Source of the DNA: Polyangia bacterium | GTDB lineage: Bacteria; Myxococcota_A; Polyangia; Nannocystales; Nannocystaceae | Length of the DNA stretch: 64,000 nt | Assembly: GCA_030429545.1 (NCBI GenBank) | Contig: JAUIFF010000007.1 | Location: 124,001 to 188,000, forward strand | Direction of reading: 5' to 3' | In this document: piece by piece, positions 54,564-61,829 of the stretch | Layout: every line of letters starts with the position of its first letter | Numbering within the stretch: the first letter of the stretch is position 1 | Notes under the pieces: model-generated | Told to the model about the DNA's origin: nothing | Databases searched by the model: none | The model's input: only the letters and a program-made list of their open reading frames with translations | Program-made: the position numbers and the translations under genes

Positions 54564-55005
54564 ACGACGGCCCGGCTGTCTCCCGATGTTGCGGCGCACA
54601 CTGTGTCGAGGTCGTTGAAAACACATAGACTTCGCCCCGATCAGGCGGCGCCATCGAGCTTGTAGGAGCAACTAATAATACTACCAGCAATATCAACAAG
54701 GGCTCGCTCGAGCCAGAGGGGCCTCGACACTACACCCGTGTTGCTTGCCATCGGTCAACAACATCACAAACGAATTTGTGTCGGGTCACAGTTTCGTTTT
54801 GACCTGCCCCGCAGGACAAAACAACAAGTGACATGACCAAAAGAACTTGTTTATCCATCGACCCAGCTCCAACCGCTCGTGCGTCCCTAGCCAAACACTG
54901 GCTGTCGATGCCCACTCGCCGGGGCCCGGCCGTGCGGGAAACAACCAAAGTGCAGTATTGTGCCGGCATCTAGGGTCGTGTAGGGTTTCGCCGCACGGCC
55001 GCGAC
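54564..55005. other. Spacer with possible relict lipoprotein starts
   Basis: The 442 bases between the TPR and NADAR genes contain no large gene. On the minus strand two short frames begin like leaders: one near 54699 (MLILLVVLLVAPTSS) that runs on antisense into the TPR gene, and the 42-residue frame listed at 54730-54858. A palindrome copy lies at 54660 (TTGTAGGAGCAA). The base composition is richer in A and T than the surroundings. Confidence 0.4.
54730..54858 (-). CDS. Possible very small lipoprotein
   Basis: A 42-residue frame starts MDKQVLLVMSLVVLSCGAG, a good match to a lipoprotein leader with Cys at residue 16. A GGAG ribosome site lies about nine bases before the ATG. The mature part would be only some 26 residues with one further Cys. 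It could be a real small lipoprotein or the relic of a longer one. Confidence 0.35.
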   Translation of the reverse strand: MDKQVLLVMSLVVLSCGAGQNETVTRHKFVCDVVDRWQATRV

Positions 55006-55581
55006 ATGGACCCCTTGCTCCCCGCCGAAACCCGTTCCGTCAGCCAACTACAACAGTGTTTGCAGTCAGGTTGCGAAGCTAAGTTCATGTTTTTTTGGGG
55101 ACATGAGCCGAGCCGACCAGGGGTGATTGGCAAGGCCTGCTTCAGTCAATGGTGGCCGTCACCGTTTGTAGTAGATGGCGTGCACTACCCGACGGCGCAA
55201 CACTATATCTCTGCCGAGAAAGCCCGCATGTTCGGTGATGCTGAGGCTCTGCAGGCGATTTTATCGGCTGTTCACCCATCCGATGCGGCGGCGCTCGAAG
55301 GCTTGGTCGACGCCGACGAAACGGTGTGGGCGAGGTACCGGATGTCCGTTGTGACTCGAGCCAACCGCGAAAAATTTAGGCAAAACATCGTGCTTGGAGC
55401 CTACCTCGCGGCCACAGGTGTACAGGTATTGGCCGAAGCCAGTCCGATCGACCGGGTCTGGGGCATTGGCTTGGCCGAACACGACCGCCGCGCGGCGAAC
55501 CCGGCGCAGTGGCCCGGGCTCAACCTGCTGGGATTTGCCTTGATGGATGTACGCGACAGCCTGTCGCGCACCGTCTGTTGA
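55006..55581 (+). CDS. NADAR-domain protein (YbiA-like)
   Basis: The 191-residue product contains the NADAR core: FMFFWGHEPS, FSQWWPSPFVVDGVHYPTAQ with conserved aromatic and Glu/Gln positions, HYISAEKARMFGD, and a C-terminal NLLGFALMDVRD. YbiA-like members hydrolyse the N-glycosidic bond of an early riboflavin intermediate; others remove ADP-ribose from nucleic acids. Which activity applies here cannot be told from the sequence. ATG 55006 is the natural start; the frame is open upstream but that part is not NADAR-like. Confidence 0.88.
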   Translation: MDPLLPAETRSVSQLQQCLQSGCEAKFMFFWGHEPSRPGVIGKACFSQWWPSPFVVDGVHYPTAQHYISAEKARMFGDAEALQAILSAVHPSDAAALEGLVDADETVWARYRMSVVTRANREKFRQNIVLGAYLAATGVQVLAEASPIDRVWGIGLAEHDRRAANPAQWPGLNLLGFALMDVRDSLSRTVC

Positions 55582-55744
55582 GCGGCTGCCGTTGCAGTTG
55601 CAATGTTTCTGGCTGCGCTGCCGCAGCGCTGCAGACCCGGCGCACGCAGGTCTGTCGTGGCGTTGAGACCGCACACAGACACACATCTGCGTGCGTACAC
55701 TCATCTTGCAACTTGTCCGCGATGTAACTTATGTAAGCTTTGCA

Positions 55745-57358
55745 ATGATGACGCGACCGGAAATCCTCATTCTCCTCGCAGGCGCGCTCTGTCTCCCGGC
55801 ATGTGGCGACGACAAGGGCGACTCGGACGGCGGCACTGACTCGGCAACCTCGGGCGAAGACACTGACACCCCGACGACGGACGCCGGCACAACTGAAGAC
55901 ACGACTGACGGAGAAACGACAGCTGGCCCGGTCGATCCGATGGTCCCAGCGGGCGGGATCGATATCGTCGCAGTCGAAGCCAACCAGGGCACCCGTGTCG
56001 ATATTGGGGTTGCCGGCGAGTGGGCCGATGGCAACCAGCGCAGCACCTACCTGGTCAACGGCCGCAACATGTTGGTCCGCGTCCACTTTACGGTCGCGCC
56101 GGAGTGGGTTCCCCACGAAGTCGAGGCTCGGCTCAAGTTGATCCTCCCCGACGAAACCGAAAAAGTTTTCACACAAACACTCATGGTCGAGGGTGCGTCG
56201 AGTGAAAGTGACATCGGGACAACCTTTGCATTCGGGGTGTTCGCCGAAGATGTGCTCCCGGGCATCCGCTACCAGGTCGAGCTGTACGAACACATGGATG
56301 TACACACAACCGAACCCAGCACCTGGGCCACGCCACTGAGCGGCCCTGAGCTGGTCGGTGTTGAGCAGGACCCCGTCGAGATGAAAATCGTGCTGGTCCC
56401 GCTGCACTACACCGCCGAGGGTAAGGATGTCACGGCCGCGCCCAGCGAGGAGGCCATGACCAAGCTGCAAAACTGGATGTCCGACACCAATCCGGTTCAG
56501 TCGGTGACATTCGAGATGCACGAGCCACTGGAGTGGGACCAGCCGATTCAGTGGCTCGACCCGGTGCTCCAGGCTGTCGCCCAGCTGCGGGCCGCCGACG
56601 CACCTGCCGAAAATGTGTACTACCACGCACTCGTCGACATCGACTGCCAATTCGCTGGTTGTGGTAATGGCGGACTTCTGGGCCAGGCCATCGACCTGCC
56701 GAGCGACAGCAAGTCAGATGCCTATGTGCGTGTAGCTGCAAGTATGTACCACGACCCCGGGACCAACCCGACCGAGCTCACCCTCGAAACCATTGTCCAC
56801 GAACACGGGCACAGCCAGGGCCTGCAGCACGTGTTTTGTCCGGGCGGTGGTTCGGGCGGCAACGACCCGAGCTATCCCCACCCCGAGGGTGAGATCGATG
56901 GCTGGGGGTTTGGCATCTCCAACAGCTGGCTCTACACACCCGATTTCGTCGACTACATGAGCTACTGCCACCCGCAGTTCGTCGGCCCGTGGACCTGGAC
57001 CAAGACCTTCAACCGGATTCGTACCCTGACTTCGTGGGATTACGAGGACAGCCAACCCGCCCCCTCGCAAACCCTGCTGGTCGCCTCGCACTACCCCGAC
57101 GGCACCGAGTCGTGGTGGACGACCGAGGGCGGGTTTACGGCCACCCGCCAAAGCGCCAATCACAGCATCGAAATCTGGCGCGACGGCCAGGTCTCAACCC
57201 AACCGGTCGAGATTCGCACGCTCAGCGAGGGCCCCGGCTACTGGGTTGTCACCCCCATGCCCGACCTCGAAGGTGTCGACAAACTGGTCCACGTTGGCCC
57301 CGAAGGACGTACCGCGATCGCCCCCGAGGCCATCTCGCAGACCTTCGCCGCCAACTAA
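55745..57358 (+). CDS. Secreted zinc metalloprotease lipoprotein
   Basis: The 537-residue product starts at ATG 55745 with leader MMTRPEILILLAGALCLPAC (lipobox Cys at residue 20) and an acidic Thr/Asp linker. A beta-rich region follows, then the zinc motif HEHGHSQGLQH near residues 351-361 (HExxHxxGxxH). A downstream Met in DYMSYC may form the Met-turn. A C-terminal beta domain follows. The catalytic domain recalls M66/StcE-like or archaemetzincin-type proteases, but assignment is tentative. A strong terminator lies 12 bases beyond the stop. Confidence 0.85.
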   Translation: MMTRPEILILLAGALCLPACGDDKGDSDGGTDSATSGEDTDTPTTDAGTTEDTTDGETTAGPVDPMVPAGGIDIVAVEANQGTRVDIGVAGEWADGNQRSTYLVNGRNMLVRVHFTVAPEWVPHEVEARLKLILPDETEKVFTQTLMVEGASSESDIGTTFAFGVFAEDVLPGIRYQVELYEHMDVHTTEPSTWATPLSGPELVGVEQDPVEMKIVLVPLHYTAEGKDVTAAPSEEAMTKLQNWMSDTNPVQSVTFEMHEPLEWDQPIQWLDPVLQAVAQLRAADAPAENVYYHALVDIDCQFAGCGNGGLLGQAIDLPSDSKSDAYVRVAASMYHDPGTNPTELTLETIVHEHGHSQGLQHVFCPGGGSGGNDPSYPHPEGEIDGWGFGISNSWLYTPDFVDYMSYCHPQFVGPWTWTKTFNRIRTLTSWDYEDSQPAPSQTLLVASHYPDGTESWWTTEGGFTATRQSANHSIEIWRDGQVSTQPVEIRTLSEGPGYWVVTPMPDLEGVDKLVHVGPEGRTAIAPEAISQTFAAN

Positions 57359-57370
57359 GACGCAACCATC

Positions 57371-57404
57371 AAAAAACCGGGCCCGTCGAGGAGCCCGGTT
57401 TTTT
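57371..57404 (+). terminator. Bidirectional intrinsic terminator between convergent genes
   Basis: A perfect 12-base inverted repeat, aaaaaaccgggc / gcccggtttttt, with a 10-base loop. It has a T run on either strand and can serve both the protease gene (plus) and the fibrinogen-like gene (minus). A palindrome copy (TTGTTGATACAA) starts at its right edge. Confidence 0.93.
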
Positions 57405-57424
57405 GTTGATACAAGTTTTCTCGG

Positions 57425-58885
57425 CTAACGCACCAAGATGACCTGTTGCTCGTAGCCAAAGGCCACCCCGCCACCGGTATCGACGACCAAGCGCACGATA
57501 TACGGCAACAGGTCACCGGGGTCGAGTGCGGTGACGTCCATGGCTGTGGTCTGACCGTCGACCATCGAATCGTCATCGCTTTGGTTGTACAGGTAATAGC
57601 CCGACTCTGAGTTGGCGTAGGGCCAGTCTCCGCTGCCACCACACTGGCCATCTTCGCCGACTGTCAACAGCACAAACCCCATCGACTGTCCTTGGATATA
57701 CACCTCATGGCCGCCGGCCATATCGTTTTGATAGTTGCCGCTATCGTCGTCGGAGGTCAGCGCGACCATGCGGGTAGCCGGGTTGAGCTCGGTGATTACG
57801 CTGCGGATCCCATCCATTTGCATGTCGTCGTAGTCGGTCATCGTGTCGGGGTTTTGGTAGATGAGCGCAACATCCTCGATGTAGAAGTCATTGGGGCTAA
57901 AGTCTGGGGTCACACCATCTTCGGCAATCCAGTCAAAGTGCTTGGCCGAGTCGTCCTCACACTTGTGCCACGGGTTTGAAACGTCGTACTCGGCGACCAG
58001 CAAATTGTCGCTGTCATTGAGCGTCAGGCGAATCCAGCCACCGCCATCGGTCACCATGTCACAACCGACTTCAAACGGTTCGACACCACCTTCGCCGTCG
58101 GGATCGATTGTATAGACATCGCTCTCGATCTCGGGGTTTTGCTCGAGGATATCCGCACAACTGCTCGGCAATCCACAAAGCTCCATGTTGCAACTAAGGG
58201 TCTCACAGTCGGAGCCCACACCACAGGCCCCGCCGAGCAGACAGCCGTTGCAACTACCGCCACAGTCGACGTCGCTTTCGTCACCACTCAGGATGCCATC
58301 GTCGCAGGCAGGTGCTGCGCACAAAGTTGTACACGCATCCGTCTCATCGTCGTTGCCGTCGTCGCATTCCTCACCAACATCGACGTTGCCATCTCCACAA
58401 ACGCCGTCGCCGTCTCCGTCGCCGTCTCCGTCTCCGTCTCCGTCTCCGTCTCCGTCTCCATCTCCGTCGCCGTCGCCATCGCCATCGCCGTCGCCGTCGC
58501 CGTCGCCATCGCCGTCGCCGTCGCCATCGCCGTCGCCATCGCCATCGCCGTCACCATCGCCGTCGCCGTCGCCGTCACCGTCGCCGTCGCCGTCGCCGTC
58601 ACCGTCGCCGTCGCCGTCACCGTCACCGTCACCGTCACCGTCGCCGTCACCGTCGCCATCACCATCGCCGTCGCCGTCACCGTCGCCGTCGCCATCACCA
58701 TCGCCGTCACCGGGACCTGCGGTTGTCATGTCACCGGTCTCGGTGGTTTCGGTTGTCATGGCATCGGTCGTGGTCGTGTTGTTTTGGGTCGTCGATGCAT
58801 CTGTATCCGTGCCGTCGTCCCCACCACCGCAGGCGGGAATTCCAAGGGCAAGACAAACAATGAGAAGGGAATGCTGTGTACGCAT
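57425..58885 (-). CDS. Fibrinogen-like lipoprotein with long (Asp-Gly)n tract
   Basis: The 486-residue product has lipobox LGIPAC near residue 19, a Thr/Asp linker and a (DG)n tract of about 55 repeats (residues 57-166). A DUF4215-type motif (CGDGNVDVGEECDDGNDDE) and a Cys-rich segment come next, then a fibrinogen-like domain beginning SCADILEQNPEIESDVYTID with GCDMVTDGGGWIRL. It shares domain order with the 24-27 kb operon but is far diverged, so it is an older paralogue. The DG tract probably forms a long, flexible, negatively charged and possibly calcium-binding spacer. Confidence 0.88.
   Translation of the reverse strand: MRTQHSLLIVCLALGIPACGGGDDGTDTDASTTQNNTTTTDAMTTETTETGDMTTAGPGDGDGDGDGDGDGDGDGDGDGDGDGDGDGDGDGDGDGDGDGDGDGDGDGDGDGDGDGDGDGDGDGDGDGDGDGDGDGDGDGDGDGDGDGDGDGDGDGDGDGDGVCGDGNVDVGEECDDGNDDETDACTTLCAAPACDDGILSGDESDVDCGGSCNGCLLGGACGVGSDCETLSCNMELCGLPSSCADILEQNPEIESDVYTIDPDGEGGVEPFEVGCDMVTDGGGWIRLTLNDSDNLLVAEYDVSNPWHKCEDDSAKHFDWIAEDGVTPDFSPNDFYIEDVALIYQNPDTMTDYDDMQMDGIRSVITELNPATRMVALTSDDDSGNYQNDMAGGHEVYIQGQSMGFVLLTVGEDGQCGGSGDWPYANSESGYYLYNQSDDDSMVDGQTTAMDVTALDPGDLLPYIVRLVVDTGGGVAFGYEQQVILVR
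58386..58715 (-). repeat. Long hexanucleotide microsatellite encoding (Asp-Gly)n
   Basis: About 330 bases of near-perfect gacgg-type hexamers, with a mix of three synonymous Gly codons that is not random along its length. The mixture implies repeated slippage or unequal exchange of blocks. Confidence 0.9.
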
Positions 58886-59292
58886 GATTCAGTCCTGTAG
58901 GTTTGGTCGTAAGATTATTCGGCAAAAGGCCGCGCGACAAGTTGTCATCTTGACAGGCACAAAGATAGTCGGCTGGCAAATTCATTCAACAAAAAGGACT
59001 GTGTGCCGACCTGCCCCATGAAAGCCGTACCCGCAGATGTAGTTACAGTCTGCGAACGCTCATGCGCGCGAGGACTCTCGTCTTTTCTTGAGCGCAACTA
59101 TCCAGAACAACTACGAGACCAACAAGGATTCGGATCGGGCGGCTAGCATTCATTTTTTGGGTGTCAAAATGCGAAAGCACGCTCTGCTGCGCATCTTTAT
59201 TGGTTGCAGCCGATCCAAAGTCCAGGCACGCTCGTAGCAATCACATGGCTCCCGGGACACATTTTGCCCGGTAGCGGATGGGGGAATGTAGC
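58886..59292. other. Divergent intergenic region
   Basis: About 400 bases between the fibrinogen-like gene (minus) and the DUF4331-like gene (plus) must contain both promoters. I see no gene. One palindrome copy lies at 59037 (ATGTAGTTACAG). Confidence 0.5.
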
Positions 59293-59928
59293 ATGAACCT
59301 GAGAAGAACCACAGCTGGTCTGCTCTGCGTGGGTCTCGTCGCCGGTGCCTCAACGGCCCTGTTGACGGGCGAAGCCACCGCGGCTGACCACATCGACTCG
59401 CCTAGCACGATGTCGGTCGACAACCGCACCGCGGATATCCTCGACTTCTACGCTTGGCACTCTGACAACGACCGCATCATTGCGATCATCACCTATGCCG
59501 CGCTCATCGAGGGCGGAGCCGATCCCGAGTACTCCGGGGATGTCGTCTACGGCATCCACATCGACAACGACCTCGACAACGTGGCCGACAACGATGTCTG
59601 GGTGCGGTTTGGGCAAAACGGCAACGGCGATTGGGGGGTCAAAGTTGAAGGACTTCCCGGTGTAGCCGATCCCGTCATCGGGCCGGTCAACACCGCGATC
59701 GAGGCCGGACCAGGCGCACACCAGGTGTGGGCTGGCATGGCCGAAGACCCGTTCTTCTTCGACCTCGATGGGTACCTCGCAACCCTCGAAACCGGCACGT
59801 TGATGTTTGACAGCACAAACGACACCTTTGCCGGATTTAACGTGATGTCGATCGTCGTCGAAATCAGCATCGACGGTGCCTCCGGTGGCAACAACGACAT
59901 CCAACTTTGGGCCACGACACGCAAGTAA
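59293..59928 (+). CDS. DUF4331-like secreted protein, N-terminal half type
   Basis: The 211-residue product has a signal peptide ending near GEATAADHIDSP. The mature start ADHIDSPSTMSVD is characteristic of DUF4331 proteins. Further on are DILDFYAWHSDNDRII and VYGIHIDNDLDN, matching the first half of that domain. The protein then ends, and the matching second half is encoded by the next gene 16 bases downstream. ATG 59293 (MNLRRTT) is preferred over an in-frame start 15 bases upstream. Function of DUF4331 is unknown. Confidence 0.82.
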   Translation: MNLRRTTAGLLCVGLVAGASTALLTGEATAADHIDSPSTMSVDNRTADILDFYAWHSDNDRIIAIITYAALIEGGADPEYSGDVVYGIHIDNDLDNVADNDVWVRFGQNGNGDWGVKVEGLPGVADPVIGPVNTAIEAGPGAHQVWAGMAEDPFFFDLDGYLATLETGTLMFDSTNDTFAGFNVMSIVVEISIDGASGGNNDIQLWATTRK

Positions 59929-59944
59929 GAAAGGAGCAACAACG

Positions 59945-60739
59945 ATGCAAAAAGTGAATGTACAAGCACTCTGCCTGCTCCTCGGAACAGGTCTATTGAC
60001 TGTCGGCTGTGGCGGTGGCGGTGACGATACCGATAGCGATTCGGACACCACGACCACCGTGACGCCAACCACCGACCCGGGCACCAGCGAAGGCCCGACC
60101 GGTGACGGCGACGGCGACGGTGACGGTGACGGCGACGGTGACGGCGACGGTGACGGTGACGGCGACGGCGACGGTGACGGCGACGGCGACGGTGACGGCG
60201 ACGGTGACGGCGACGGCGACGGTGACGGCGACGGTGACGGCGACGGCGACGGCGACGATCCGTTTGTGTTCGACGAAACCCCGCCCGGAGACCTCGCACA
60301 GGTCGACCGCATGGGTATGCCCGCGATCAACACCGCGGTCATTACCTCGAAGGACGACTACAATATGGCCTCGCCGGCTGACGACGCCAACGGGGACTAC
60401 GTCGCCGAAATCACCGCCAACGTCGATGCCTTCCACCAGGCGCTCGACGACGATCTCATCGGCTTGGGTCTCGTCCCGTGCATGACCGCCGACTGTGTCG
60501 GCCAGGCAGCACCGTTTGTTGTCCCCGACACCATCAAGCTCACGCTCGATGCTCCCGCCGGGTTCCCGAATGGCCGCCTGCTGCCTGATCCGGTGATGGA
60601 TGTGACACTTGCCCTGGTGTTGCTCGACCTGACCGTCCCCGGCCAGGACCCAACAACCTTGGCGGGTGTACCTGTCAACCCGCCAGCTAACGATGTCGAG
60701 TTCCCGGGCGCGTTCCCATACGTGGCTGCTCCGAACTAA
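59945..60739 (+). CDS. DUF4331-like lipoprotein, C-terminal half type, with (Asp-Gly)n tract
   Basis: The 264-residue product has lipobox LLTVGC near residue 22, a Thr/Asp linker and a (DG)n tract of about 25 repeats (residues 54-105). A domain containing VDRMGMPAINTAVI, SKDDYNMASPADD and GFPNGRLLPDPVMDVTLAL follows. These resemble the second half of DUF4331 (RxGxPxxNxxxI ... GRPxxDDVxDxxL). An AAGGAG ribosome site lies before ATG 59945. With the preceding gene it appears to form a split DUF4331 protein, possibly a surface complex. Confidence 0.8.
   Translation: MQKVNVQALCLLLGTGLLTVGCGGGGDDTDSDSDTTTTVTPTTDPGTSEGPTGDGDGDGDGDGDGDGDGDGDGDGDGDGDGDGDGDGDGDGDGDGDGDGDGDGDDPFVFDETPPGDLAQVDRMGMPAINTAVITSKDDYNMASPADDANGDYVAEITANVDAFHQALDDDLIGLGLVPCMTADCVGQAAPFVVPDTIKLTLDAPAGFPNGRLLPDPVMDVTLALVLLDLTVPGQDPTTLAGVPVNPPANDVEFPGAFPYVAAPN
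60107..60256 (+). repeat. Hexanucleotide microsatellite encoding (Asp-Gly)n
   Basis: About 150 bases of alternating ggcgac and ggtgac hexamers in the DUF4331-like lipoprotein gene, encoding about 25 Asp-Gly pairs. Confidence 0.9.
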
Positions 60740-60761
60740 CGCATCTTCGGCCTATCAACTC

Positions 60762-60791
60762 AAAGCCCTGTCCCTACGGACAGGGCTTTTT
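60762..60791 (+). terminator. Intrinsic terminator after the DUF4331-like pair
   Basis: A perfect 12-base inverted repeat, aaagccctgtcc / ggacagggcttt, with a four-base loop and a following T run, 23 bases after the stop. Confidence 0.93.
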
Positions 60792-60830
60792 GTTACCCCC
60801 GTCAGCGCTCGAAACTGTTAGGTTATCAGC

Positions 60831-61784
60831 GTGGCACCGAGCAACAAACTCCTCGTAGTTACAAGTTTGCTGCTGAGTGTTGCCTGCACCATGGAAAACC
60901 CGGGTTTCGGCCTCACACTGACCGACTCAGACCCGACGACAACGTCCGATGCCACCAGCGCGGGCCCTGGGACCTCGACATCTGCCGGGCCGACATCCGA
61001 TCCAACGGTGATGACCGATGCGTCCTCAGACTCGAGCGATGCCACCGGCTCGACCTCGACCACGGACGACCCGGGCACCAGTTCGACCTCCGACGCCACC
61101 ACAGACGACCCACCGACAACTACCGACACAACTTCGACCACCGACGAATCAACAACCGCGGACCCGACAGTTGAGCCGACCGACGTCACCAGCGATACGG
61201 GCGAGAGCAGCACAACCGGTGGCATTACACAGGTCGACCTCCCGCTGACAATTTCGGCCTGTGTCATGCTCGAAGGAGGTCCGGGCGAGCCCTACCTCGG
61301 GCCCGATGCCTGCGAGGAGCTAGCCAGCGGCATCTTTGGCCTCCCCGACGGAATGATCCTGACCGACAAAGCTGTTACCGGCAACGGCGGTGCCAACCGA
61401 GAAGCTTGGCTATACATCCGTCTCGACTGGCCCGAGGAACTCGAAGGCAAACAACTGCTCAACCTCACCCTCGCGATGACCGTATTTGAAGCGCAAAACT
61501 ACCCGGGTTCGGATGCCAGCGGCGCGTTGTATACAACTTCGCAATTCGACAAGAACACCCTCACGATGGCGCCTAGTAACCCCCTCGTGCTGCTACACCC
61601 CGACCAGGGAGCTATCATGCCCGGTCAACTGCGGACCTGGCCCCTCGACCCACAGATGTGGGAACCCGGCACATCCCTCTACTTGATGATGCGGACCAAC
61701 TCGCAAACTGGCTCGTGCTACTGGAGTAACGAAGCCAGCGATCCCAACAAGCACCCCTACTTTGCCGTCACCTACGACGGGTAG
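60831..61784 (+). CDS. Surface lipoprotein with Ser/Thr-rich linker and DNRLRE-like domain
   Basis: The 317-residue product starts at GTG 60831, with lipobox LLSVAC near residue 19. A 110-residue Thr/Ser/Asp/Pro linker follows. The domain after it (LPLTISACVMLEGG, then REAWLYIRLDWPEEL, and a terminal HPYFAVTYDG) resembles DNRLRE/disaggregatase-related beta-sandwiches, which bind or decorate surfaces. Assignment is tentative. Confidence 0.72.
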   Translation: MAPSNKLLVVTSLLLSVACTMENPGFGLTLTDSDPTTTSDATSAGPGTSTSAGPTSDPTVMTDASSDSSDATGSTSTTDDPGTSSTSDATTDDPPTTTDTTSTTDESTTADPTVEPTDVTSDTGESSTTGGITQVDLPLTISACVMLEGGPGEPYLGPDACEELASGIFGLPDGMILTDKAVTGNGGANREAWLYIRLDWPEELEGKQLLNLTLAMTVFEAQNYPGSDASGALYTTSQFDKNTLTMAPSNPLVLLHPDQGAIMPGQLRTWPLDPQMWEPGTSLYLMMRTNSQTGSCYWSNEASDPNKHPYFAVTYDG

Positions 61785-61829
61785 CTGGCAACCAAAACAT
61801 GATTGCATCTACATGGTTTTAGCCGGCCA

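Noticed and set aside
58185..59021. Ser-Pro repeat protein on the plus strand
   Set aside because: It is the mirror of the (Asp-Gly)n tract of the minus-strand lipoprotein, which has a leader, lipobox and recognisable domains.
59350..60342. Ser-Pro and Arg-rich frames on the minus strand over the DUF4331-like genes
   Set aside because: Antisense products of the hexamer tract; no leader or domain.
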